Assembly (NCBI GenBank): GCA_016648135.1
Contig: JADDOH010001997.1
Coordinates: 186,001-250,000 of the forward strand
Direction of reading: 5' to 3'
Source: Agrypnia vestita
Taxonomy: Eukaryota > Arthropoda > Insecta > Trichoptera > Phryganeidae
Length of the DNA stretch: 64,000 nucleotides
Shown here piece by piece: positions 55,320 to 64,000 of the stretch. The notes under the pieces are model-generated. The model had not been told where the DNA came from. It ran no database searches and saw nothing but the letters and a program-made list of their open reading frames with translations. The first letter of the stretch is position 1, and each line of letters opens with the position of its first letter. Made by a program: the position numbers and the translations under genes.

Positions 55320-55955
55320 CGTATGCCGGAGCGTAGATCTGCGCGACAACTTTTTTACCCTCTATGTGCCGGAGCGCAGATCTGCGTTCCCTAGACACGT
55401 ATGCGAATTTGGCCTGTTTTACCTGCGTTTATAGGTTTTTAAAGCTTATTATTGGTTGTATCTCAAGTTTTTGAATGAATGAACGAGTTCTATTTGTTAA
55501 GTAACCTCATTTGCAGCGCAAACCGGACAAAAAATCATTCCAAATGTCGTCTTCGAACTGCGCATTTATTGTGTTATTTATCTGTTTAAAAAAGTGTTAA
55601 AATTAAGTATTTTTATATTCTTTGATATATTTAGAATGAAAATATTGAAATACAATATCTGTAGTGTTATTGCTTCCATGGTTTTATTCGATAAACATGT
55701 GCGTACATTTCTGACAGTAAATTTCGTTACTTATTTTCATAAAATGAATAAGTAATTATTGTATAAGTAATTATTGAAATATAGGTACATAATTATAGAA
55801 GTCTGTATATTGAGAAATCAGAAACTGCAACTTCTTAGCGATTATTGTTGATTTTTACATGAATATAACTTTTACATGAAAAAACAATAATTGTGCGCGA
55901 AATTGCAGACAGGGTACATTCCGCGTTACGTACGACCGGCACATAACCGGTTTAA
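55320..55955. mobile_element. piggyBac-like element, longer copy, in AQR intron 6
   Basis: The right end GACCGGCACATAACCGGTTTAA (split as GACCGGCACATAACCGG and TTTAA) matches the end at 43229-43232, and the body matches 42834-43228. On the left, GCCGGAGCGTAGATCTGCG (55325) and GCCGGAGCGCAGATCTGCG (55368) are duplicated near the presumed start. The exact left end is unclear. Confidence 0.6.
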
Positions 55956-56032
55956 GAATCAGTTCTGCCTTTTCATTGCCAAACTATAAATGAGTACACA
56001 CTCGAACATTATATGTGTTAACATTTACAATG

Positions 56033-56866
56033 GGGCCTCACACCACGAACTTGATTTATTTTGTGTACCGGTTTGTGGTACAAAATGTGCTTTCCTTTAG
56101 TATGCTGTGGAATATAAATTATGTAGTTATTATCGGATCTTCCATATAAAAAGGCCACCTCTTACATGCGTACCTACCTTATTTATTTTTCTTCATAGTT
56201 ACAGGTTCATGTTCAGAAGCTTCATATTCTTTATGTTTTTCTGCCTTTATCATAGAAGAATATATCCAATGTTGATTGCTTTTCTCTCTTTTTAGTAGAG
56301 AAGGCCTATGTCATTGTAGAGGTTCCTCACTCTGTTCACTTCAGCTGTGTTGGGTTACCACTCAAACACCCTGTTGTGAAGTTTCTTTCAGTCCTAAATT
56401 AACTCCTTTAAAGTAGTGGCTGAAGACATTGGACCTTTCGTGATATTTTCTTCTTTCTCCTTCGAAGGGATAATTTTTTGTTACCCCAACCCGATGACCA
56501 TGCTGCTCCTTTAGTTCTTTTGTGAATCAGTTATAAGTGCTCCTCTATCAACTCCACATCTCCCATTTCCAGGTCCTTAGCTACTATTACAATGTCCTTT
56601 GCCACTCGGGCTACATTATCTGGTTCTTCTCCTTAAAAATAAAATTAGCCATAGGTTTCTCCAGGCAGGGTTCAGGTTCCTGACTTACACATAATGCCGA
56701 CCTTTGTCTATGGCATGCACAATGTTTAATTCTTCATTCCAAAATTATCTTCAATGGAGCTGGAAGCATTGCAAACGTTAAATTGCTTAATTTTTGCCAT
56801 TAGAACCTATGTTCGTGGTACGAAAAGTTTATTTTGTCAAGCGTTCACCGTATGAGGCCCTACCGT
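56033..56866. mobile_element. TIR element with GGGCCTCA ends in AQR intron 6
   Basis: GGGGCCTCACACCACGAAC at 56033 and GTTCACCGTATGAGGCCC at 56847 onward are inverted. The 834 bp interior, read on the minus strand, has PDNVARVAKDIVIVAKDLEM and a few more open stretches, but it has stops and is not recognised. Harbinger or a related superfamily is possible. Confidence 0.6.
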
Positions 56867-57118
56867 GTATGGATAGGATGATAATTTTGTGGCAGTTAAA
56901 AATGAAACATTCAAAAGTCTGAAAATATCCCTCACAAGCTACATGCGCGATGGACAATATTGATAAATGAAAAATAAGTGCTCGAGATTACTTACAAAAT
57001 TACAAATTAAGTGCTTCCTTTCGTAAAATGCGTAACGGAAAACGTCGTAAGCGTAGTGATGCCTTATTTTTAGAATTTTTGCCAAAAGCCTATTGCGTCG
57101 AAATATTTTTGCGCCATA

Positions 57119-58227
57119 ATGTCTGCCGTAGAACAGATGCGCAAACGCCGTAACGAAAATACGGACTCGTCTTCAAGCTCAGATAGTTCGCGATCTAAAA
57201 CCAAGAGACGCAGAAGAAAATGCTCAAGAAATTGGCCCGCCAGTTAAGCGATCTACAGCATTTCGTGTTTAGCTGAGATGCCGCTGGCATGTCTGTCGCG
57301 AGCGAGTTTGAGGGCTCTGAAGATAACGGCAAGCCTTTATTAAACCCTGTAGAAGCTCCAACGGTGCCTAGTGTCAGTTCTTTTAGCACATCTGACATTC
57401 CGGTATTCCATGTGCCAGATTCCGCCATAGTATTGAAGGAACCGTTAATGGGGGCACCAACAGACGCTATGCTGAAAAAGATAGAGCGCCTGCAAAATTT
57501 TGACACTCCCGGTTGGTGTAATGTTCGCTACACCAAGACACTAAAAGAATATGTGGCAGACCCGGGGTATAAAGAGTTGGAAGTGAACTGTGAGCTCAAC
57601 TCCCTCACGCCTGCGTGTGCCCAACTCGCAGGAATGGAGAGAGCGTTCGCGGCAATTTCCCATGTGGCACTTCAATAAAGGCAGATCATCCAGGATTCTA
57701 TACAAAGTGTCTTAACCTGGAGCTGTCAGCCTGACACTGAATTTTCGCCGGACACCCTAGCACAGAAATTTCAGGAGGTTTTCGGGGGAAGTATTTTAAA
57801 AAATGATGATATTCTCCAGATAGCCTGTGGGAAACGGGCGGAAATTATCAAGCATCGGCATGATCGCATCCTGAAAATGTGCAAAACTCAGGTGGATAAA
57901 GCAGCACTGGAAAAGATCCCTCCCACGGTGACACACTTATTTAATGAAGATAAGCTTGTCTTCCAGTTGCTGAGACTTGGTAGGGCAAGCAAGGAAACCC
58001 CGGGATTTAGCGAACCTATGTCAAGGCTGAAAAGCGGAGCACGGGCAGTCACACAAACTCAATGTGCTTTCGCCGGAAATCTGGGTTCCACCCAATTCCC
58101 ATTTCAGTACCGGCGGGCAGACCCCGGTCACCATTCTGGCCATTCTTCCTCTGCCAGCAGAGGAAGGAAATTTCGGAGCCAAACGGGACGTGGGCAGACC
58201 TCGGACCATCGCTCCAGGAACAATTGA
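57119..58227 (+). pseudogene. DIRS gag-like region
   Basis: ATG at 57119 begins MSAVEQMRKRRNENTDSSSS followed by a lysine/arginine-rich tract (SKTKRRRRK). A frameshift near 57220 moves to the frame KKLARQLSDLQHF, then TGA. The main body (57289-57678) includes LKEPLMGAPTDAMLKKIERL and SLTPACAQLAGMERAFAAIS, then TAA at 57676. The same frame continues to 58227 with ILQIACGKRAEIIKHRHDRI and HLFNEDKLVFQLLRLGRAS and ends in a basic, glycine/serine/arginine-rich tail (RGRKFRSQTGRGQTSDHR), as expected for a nucleic-acid-binding capsid-like protein. It would package element RNA. Confidence 0.75.
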
Positions 58228-58239
58228 CAGTCAGCCCAG

Positions 58240-59250
58240 GCGATTTCAGGGAGGGAAATTGCGAATTTTTTTAGAACAATGGCGAATCGCAAATGCACAC
58301 GATTTCGCCCTAAAAGTCCTCAATGATTATCGAATTCCATTTTGGATAAAGCCACCATTGTCCGGTGGGAATGCACAGTTTTGGCACAAGGCACACACCC
58401 GAAATGGACATGCAAATAAAGGAGTTGCTGAAGATGGGAGTACTGGAACCAGCATCCATGAGTCCAGGGTTTCTATCCCAGATGTTTCTGGTGCAGAAGA
58501 GCGACGGGACTCATCGTCCCATCATCGATCTGAAAGTGTTGAACAACTTTGTGCAAGTGAAAAAGTTTTCCCTGATCTCCCACTTCAAAGTACACGACTT
58601 CTTGCAACCCGGAGACCATGTGACAGAGGTAGATCTAGCTCATACGTACTTCCATATACCAGTTGCAAAACCCATCGCCGTTTTCTACATGTCATGTACA
58701 GAGGTCAATGTCTATAGATGACATATTCGCCTCAGGGTCTGAGCAGTTCCCCTCAAATTTTTGCAGCTATAACCAATTGGATCGCAGAGATCCTTCGAAG
58801 AAAGGGGATTCGAATAATTGTTTATTTGGACGATTTTCTCCTGGCTCATCAAAGTCAAGAAACTCTCCAGTTGCAGACACTAATGGCGTCGGGCTTCTTA
58901 CAGTCTCTCGGTTGGACTATTTCAATATACAGAAATGTGTTCACCTACCGACACAGGCGATAGAATCTCTGGGAGTGTCATGGAACACTGTTCTCAATCG
59001 GAAGACGTTAACAAGGAACAAGTGCTGGGCAATACAGAAGTACGAAGCGAAACATTTTAACAATGAAGAAATGGTCCCTAAGGGATGCGCAGAGCATTCT
59101 AGGACAGCTGAACTTTGCAGCGTTTGTGGTTCCCAGGGGTCGCCTGCACTGCAGGCAGATGCAGCTACAGTCATGGCGAAGCTCCCACCTCCGAAGAAGG
59201 TACCTGTGAACTGTACAATACTAAACAATCTAAATTGGTGGATACACAAT
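58240..59250 (+). pseudogene. DIRS reverse transcriptase region
   Basis: The domain crosses three frames. It begins with GGKLRIFLEQWRIANAHDFA and DYRIPFW (frame of 58064), then FLVQKSDGTHRPIIDLKVLN and EVDLAHTYFHIPVAK (motif A) in the frame of 58365. It continues with YSPQGLSSSPQIFAAITNW (motif B) and RIIVYLDDFLLAHQ (YLDD, motif C) in the frame of 58718, then AIESLGVSWNTVLNRKTLTR and LNNLNWWIHN in the frame of 58663. The catalytic aspartates in motifs A and C are still encoded. At least three frameshifts and the stop near 58719 disable it. Confidence 0.88.
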
Positions 59251-59252
59251 GT

Positions 59253-59308
59253 GAGTACACATTCCCTTATCCATTTCCCCAAGGAAATGGATGAGGGAAT
59301 GTGTACTC
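59253..59308. repeat. 26 bp-arm palindrome inside DIRS pol
   Basis: Positions 59253-59278 (GAGTACACATTCCCTTATCC...) and 59283-59308 (...GGATGAGGGAATGTGTACTC) are inverted copies with one mismatch and a 4 nt loop CCAA, at the junction of the RT and RNase H regions. Confidence 0.9.
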
Positions 59309-59600
59309 CATTGCGACAGACGCAGCAGACAGCGGGTGGGGGTTTCCACCGCCCTGCTTGATACCGAGAGTCCTGGAACATCTAAACAAGTGTGTCGGTA
59401 TTTACCTATTGGTAGTGCCGAGGTGGCCCAAGGTGTTCTGGTTGCCAGATCTCCAGTCAAGAGCGCTAGCCCCACCTTTGCATATAGCCAATCTACTCGA
59501 CAACCTTGTGGATATGTCGACAGGTCTTCATCCTCCTCAGATCCAAAGACTAGAGATGGAAGTATGGAAGATTGGGGCTGGGCAGGAGCGATCAATGGAT
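59290..59600 (+). pseudogene. DIRS RNase H-like and connection region
   Basis: The frame at 59301 reads [16 protein letters not shown], resembling the first catalytic strand of RNase H (TDAS.xGWG). It is followed by [20 protein letters not shown], like the end of the RNase H region in DIRS polymerases. The stretch is much shorter than a full RNase H plus methyltransferase, and the recombinase follows at once, so part has been deleted. A 26 bp-arm hairpin lies at its start. Confidence 0.6.
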
Positions 59601-60559
59601 GGTCAGAACATGAAAGAGCTCTCTTCAATGCTGGATGGCGATCTTCCACAGTCACTGCTTATAAATTAGCGTGGAAAAGGTGGAGCCAATGGTGTGTTAA
59701 GAATAAGATTAACGTAACTGATCCATCGGGTTCCCAACTGGCAAGATTTTTAGCCAGTTTAAAACATAAAGAAGGCTTGGCTCCTAGTACCATTGCACTT
59801 CATAAGTCAGCCATTTCAACATTAGCTAACCCAGAATGGGAATCGAGACTAAGCAACCACACTTTAGTTAAACAAGTGATGAAGGGTATAGTTAATACTA
59901 CTAAAAAGTAGAAAGTTTTGCCTATCTGGGACCTGAGACATGTTAGTAATTGGTTGAAAGATAACCCTCCAGAAATAGTTACTCTGTTTGAGTCCCCTCG
60001 AAGATGCGCTGTTATCCTTTTACTCGCATCTGGGTGAAGAGTGCACGATCTTACTCTATTACGATATATACCAGAGAGTTGGGTGGACAATGGGGACCAT
60101 GTCATACTTTGGCCAGTTTATGGCTTTAAAACTGATTCTGCAACTCGCCAGCAGTCAGGATGGAAACTTAATGCTTCCTCGGACCAAGCCACGGATCCGG
60201 TATACTGGCTCCGTAAAGTATGTACTTTTTCTAGAGTAAGGAGACAAGAAGCAAATTTCATACCAGATTTATTTATTTCAATGAAGGGCTTGTCAAAACC
60301 TGCCACAAGAACAATTATTGGAGGATGGGTGAAAACAGTACTAAGAAGTGCTGGCATTGATAAATCAGCAGGGAGTACAAGGTCTGCCGTAGCATCACTC
60401 AGCTGGTTAGAAAATTGTCCCATTGAAAAGACCCTGGAAACAGGAAACTGGAAGAGCGAGAACGTATTTGCAAATCATTACAGAAGGGAGGTACTGGAAG
60501 GTGGTGACTGCTTGATATTACCATCCCTCACAAATCTGTTTGAACCTGTACAATATTAA
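59600..60559 (+). pseudogene. DIRS tyrosine recombinase
   Basis: A single frame with two stops (TAG at 59909, TGA at 60036). The core-binding part reads [37 protein letters not shown] and HKSAISTLANP. The catalytic part has LLLASG-stop-RVHDLTLLR, where the stop stands next to or at the first catalytic arginine (CGA to TGA is likely). Then come PATRTIIGGWVKTVLRSAGI, GSTRSAVASLSWLENCPIE (the HxxR box with the first position altered), TGNWKSENVFANHYRREV (the tyrosine) and TAA at 60557-60559. Such recombinases insert a circular DNA copy by site-specific recombination, without a target duplication. The fold family is clear; it is inactive as it stands. Confidence 0.85.
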
Positions 60560-60611
60560 GTAACAACCTCTCACAATTGACATCAGTTCTGTCACCAAGG
60601 CGATAACAAAC

Positions 60612-60970
60612 ACTTCTCACATATATATATATATGTTCTGGATGAGGAAGGCACTACATAATACTAAAGTTTTATCTACCATTAAAACTCTTATTATGTT
60701 GCCTCTCTCATCCGGAACATATATTTAATTACTGCCTGGTGAGATTATAATTGAACACCTAAAATGGCGTAGGACGCCAACTGCCAGTGACAGAACGAAC
60801 TAAATCATAGAGAAAATGGATGATGCTATTCCAGAATAGACAAAACAAAGAGAATGGAAGCTAAATTAGACCACTTAGACAAGATTCAACATGTCGTCTC
60901 TCACATATATATGTTCTGGATGAGGAAGGCAACATAATAAGAGTTTTAATGGTAGATAAAACTTTAGTAT
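60612..60970. repeat. DIRS internal complementary region and right terminal repeat
   Basis: Positions 60661-60722 (ATACTAAAGTTTTATCTACC... to GGAACATAT) and 60909-60970 are inverted copies of about 62 bp with few mismatches. TGTTCTGGATGAGGAAGGC also occurs as a direct repeat at 60634 and 60912. Mixed direct and inverted copies at the 3' side match the DIRS arrangement, in which an internal region is complementary to the two element ends. Confidence 0.8.
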
Positions 60971-60975
60971 TATTA

Positions 60976-61589
60976 TTGGGGATTTGATAAAAATGTTGCA
61001 GGTTGTGTACGGAAAAATATTTACATACTTACACTATGTGTACCTGTACCTGCAAAATTGAGAAGACATTCAAAAATGTTTTCGGTAATGAAGTGCAACT
61101 TATCAAAACTTTTTTATTTGTTAAAAATATTTATGGTCAATACAAATAATTAGAACAGATCGGTTGACCAAGTGAATTTGAACCAGAATTTGAATAACGA
61201 ACAAATCATGCATTAAGAAAATATAAGCATTAATCGACGGGCCCTGGTCAAAATCAGTGTCTTATAAAAAATAAATAGATTCTGAATATTTATATATATA
61301 CGTAGAATATAAAAAACTTAGAATTGAAGATTAGACTTAGAATACCAAAAAATAAATACTGCATTGAAATAAGACAGCATTCTTCATTGAATAGGTACAT
61401 GCATATTCATCACTTTATCTTTACTTCTTTTCATTGTTTATAGTACTTGTCAAATAAATTACAATAATTTTATTATCCTCCAAGATATCATAATGGCCCA
61501 AGCTCAGGTTGATAGTACAAAGACTCTTTTATTATTGGTAATTATAACAAACACACAACTCAGTTGTGGCCTTGTAATTTTTCATCAAT
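60976..61589. other. No feature seen
   Basis: AT-rich intronic DNA downstream of the DIRS element. No AQR exon could be found. Confidence 0.55.
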
Positions 61590-61757
61590 TATATTATTCC
61601 TTTCATTCTCCAGATATTTTGGATCTCCAGTTCAATCCTTCCATGTGCAATCTAGTTCGCGCGAATTAGATTGAGATGGAAACGGGAACTGTATCTCTAG
61701 TTCAGTATAACTGATTCGTTCATCAAGACCCGTTCGTTCGCGAACTACCCACCTCTA
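61590..61757. repeat. Solo hAT-like right end
   Basis: TTCGCGAACTACCCACCTCTA (split TTCGCGAAC, TACCCACCTCTA) at 61737-61757 is like the inverse of the TAGAGGTGGG-type hAT end. No left end or duplication was seen. Confidence 0.35.
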
Positions 61758-61802
61758 GCGCTAACTAAAGTCGAAACAAACGAAAATTAAAACACCCACT
61801 TT

Positions 61803-61945
61803 AGCCACGGATTACAGCTGGAATTTTAAATCGTCTTTGTCATAAAATGAAGTTTATTTAATTAATATTTGTTTCCCAGAATCCTTAGTAATGCACAGCT
61901 TTTTTGCTTGTATGTGCTGCATGCAGTTTGCAGGAATAGTGTCTA
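61803..61945. repeat. Fragment related to the hAT element at 13431-14284
   Basis: GGAATTTTAAATCGTC, TTAATATTTGTTTCCCAGAA and AATGCACAGCTTTTTTGC match the subterminal right part of 13431-14284. The terminal CACGCCACTG is replaced by other sequence. Confidence 0.7.
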
Positions 61946-63527
61946 GTTTATTTGATGGTCAAACTCATCCAAAAAAATGTTAGTACACATAAGGCTCACT
62001 AAATAGTATTTGACCTATGTGTAGCATGGGAGGTGGGTTAATGGAAAATTGGAACGATAACTCCAAGTGACTTTAATTTATATTACTAGTGTACCTTCAT
62101 ACCACTTTAAAAACACAAATACAATAAATTTATTAAAAATTGACTCCCAATTTTCATACCACTTTTAGGCAAGTTTTATGAGTTGAAATGATAAATTATT
62201 TGTTATTATTTTTTTTAGAGTATAGGTTGCAATGGAAATTGGTAAAATCATCAAAGATTTTTAAATCAATCAAACAAATTCTCTATGGTTATAGCTCTCA
62301 AATCTTTAATTTTGATGATTTGTAGAGTTTACTTATACATAATTTTTTACTGTACCAAATTTTGTATTACACACAGTTGAGTATTATTTTTATCACAGTT
62401 GTAGTTTCAAGAGACGCAGTCCCTCTCATCAGGTGTAAATAACAACTAACACAAAGTAATTGCCATTTTAATTAATGTTAACTTCAGTAACTTATAAATA
62501 TTAAAATAAAAACTTCTTGCAAATTATAAATTTTATTGATTTAAGAAAACAATAAAAGATATGTGACATTAAATGCAGTAATATGGGATTAAGCTCCATG
62601 TTCAAAGGCCTCTGAATTATAAAGATATCCACTTATATTCCTAAATGTAAATGTCTTTTGTATAACACATATCAATAAGTAATTTTACCAATAAGTAAAA
62701 CATATTTAGTATGAATGTTAGTGCTGTAAATATATTTATAAATAGTTCACAAATACCCCAATAATAAAATAAAAAATATAATAACCAATTACTTTCTTAA
62801 TAGTAAAATAATCTTGTAAAGTTGCAAATCGACCATGATAAAGTTTTTCAAATAAAGTTTGTACTGTAGTATAGTTATTTAAAAAGCACACATAATACTA
62901 ACAAATAATAAACTTTATCTATATTTTTTGGCAAGTGCAGATTATCATTTCCAAGCACCCAGTGTATTTATTGACTTATCTTTAGAAAGTATAATATGTC
63001 TCCATTTATCACTCAAGCAATAAAAAATATGTAAGGCCTTTTTAAAAATTTTAATTTTAATAATATTTAATGTTTTATAGAAAATATATTACATTTCAAG
63101 TATTTTAATGTAAGCAAGTAACTGACAAGTAAATCTGCAAAAAATGGTATATTACAGTAATTTCATTCAGAAATAATATAGGTATGTTTTCAATAATTCT
63201 CATAAATATAACATATTTTTCAAAATATGTAGTATTGATTTTTAAACTTATGCTTAAATATGTTACAAAGTGTTAAATTTCTATAATGTATACATTAACT
63301 AGTATATGTACGCACTAACTGAGTTATTGTATACATTATCAAAAGTATACTAGTTAATGCATATATTACAGCGAATTTGTATTTCCAGTGATACTATACT
63401 TTCACTAGTATAAATGTATTTTACCCGGTCGGGCAGAGTGGGGCAGTGAAATTATGTCAATCAATGAATTTACAGATTCACTACACATTATCTGTGAAAA
63501 TATATTTCTAAAAGCATAGACAATATG
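61946..63527. other. No feature seen
   Basis: AT-rich intronic DNA. Imperfect palindromes around 63290-63360 (TATACATTAACTAGTATA) are low complexity. No exon was found. Confidence 0.55.
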
Positions 63528-64000
63528 GCTAGGCGCGCACTACGAATTTCTCACCGCACGGCGAAAAAATGCTACAGCACGTCGCACCGCAGTGTTGTAA
63601 CAAAGGATTTTGAATCGTATTGCATGCACTTAGCGGCAAAATAACGCAGCGGCGAAAACATGTTACAACTCGCTTGCGGCGCGGAGGTTAGTCTATTCTG
63701 TGGAGGTTAGCGGCAAAATAACGCATCTTTTTAAAGTCTTAAAATGTGCATTTAAAATATTTGTCAATTATTATTCTTAAATATTTGTTATTAGATTTCG
63801 GTTTATGTCTAGTAGAGTTGTTATTAAATGCAATATCATTACTACAATTTTTGCAACAAATCGTTATTTTAATTAGATCTACAGGTACATCATCCTTTTC
63901 CGAATTAAGTGAGAAAAGATTGTCATCAAACCATTCTTTATTGCATTTATATTGTGAATAGCTGCAATAGTAATATCATTGCATGTTTTGTTCTAAAGAA
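63528..64000 (-). mobile_element. PIF/Harbinger element, second copy, cut by the window
   Basis: GGCGCGCACTACGAATTTC, GTCGCACCGCAGTGTTGTAA, TTAGCGGCAAAATAACGCAG and GCATCTTTTTAAAGTC match the inverted right part of 54236-54861. The element therefore lies in the opposite orientation and continues past the window. On the minus strand the interior is open near 63770-63960 (NKEWFDDNLFSLNSEKDDVP), which is not recognised but could be from the second Harbinger protein. Confidence 0.75.

Larger units (their letters stand above)
57119..60972 (+). mobile_element. DIRS-like tyrosine-recombinase retroelement, decayed
   Basis: Gag-like, reverse transcriptase, RNase H-like and tyrosine recombinase regions occur in that order on the + strand. 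They are followed by nested inverted repeats that look like an internal complementary region and right terminal repeat (60612-60970). Recombinase in place of a DDE integrase is the hallmark of DIRS-type elements. Several stops and frameshifts make it inactive. The left terminal repeat was not found, so the 5' end is truncated. It lies in AQR intron 6, in the same orientation as the gene. Confidence 0.85.

Noticed and set aside
58941..59655. Long minus-strand open frames opposite the DIRS element
   Set aside because: They are shadows of the + strand RT, RNase H and recombinase coding.
59800..60423. Minus-strand frames of 101 codons (two)
   Set aside because: They are antisense to the tyrosine recombinase and match no known protein.
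1..64000. CRISPR arrays, bacterial operons, rRNA genes
   Set aside because: No regularly spaced short repeats with unique spacers, no polycistronic coding and no rRNA-like blocks were seen; the DNA is eukaryotic.

Overview
The window looks like arthropod, almost certainly insect, nuclear DNA. It is very AT-rich and intron-bearing, and most of its recognisable content is transposable elements of typical insect types: mariner/Tc1, hAT, piggyBac-like, PIF/Harbinger, pogo-like, LINE tails, tRNA-derived SINEs and a DIRS-like tyrosine-recombinase retroelement. No bacterial operons, rRNA genes or functional tRNA genes were seen. The insect order cannot be set from the sequence alone.

One host gene is clear. 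The 5' part of the spliceosomal helicase Aquarius (AQR, IBP160) lies on the + strand at 48139-53212 as six GT-AG coding exons encoding residues 1-303. The rest of the protein, including the helicase core, lies beyond 64000, so intron 6 exceeds 10.7 kb. That intron is packed with elements: a pogo-like element holding a nested Harbinger element (53478-55205), a piggyBac-like element (about 55320-55955), a TIR element (56033-56866), a decayed DIRS-like element (57119-60970) and a second Harbinger copy (63528 onward). A 271 bp hAT element with an 8 bp target duplication sits 142 bp upstream of the AQR start codon.

From 1 to about 30 kb there is no secure host gene. This part holds short inverted-repeat elements, LINE C-terminal fragments (4.7-5.2, 9.5-10.1, 10.4-10.7, 23.4 kb), two remnants of one mariner family (5.8-6.2 and 10.1-10.8 kb), a Tc1-like deletion derivative (4069-4587), a hAT element with a perfect TSD (13431-14284), a lone THAP-type exon (13087-13163), and five copies of a 0.4-0.7 kb repeat, four of them in two head-to-tail pairs (8.3-9.3 and 16.3-17.5 kb).

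From 30 to 46 kb there is a G-rich island, several MITEs, a mellifera-type mariner with two nonsense codons (35532-36580) inside an older long-inverted-repeat element, and a Tc1-like element (37249-38323). A hAT-flanked nest at 40436-44043 has 8 bp TSDs and contains an uninterrupted cecropia-type mariner transposase and a second long-inverted-repeat element. The latter itself contains a piggyBac-like piece, a MITE fragment and a hammerhead-ribozyme-like fold.

The most interesting items are the four-level nest, the hammerhead-like motifs, the head-to-tail repeat family, the DIRS-like element with its internal complementary region, and the perfect 23 bp-arm palindrome bounded by TTAA in AQR intron 5. 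All calls come from reading the sequence; no database search was possible.
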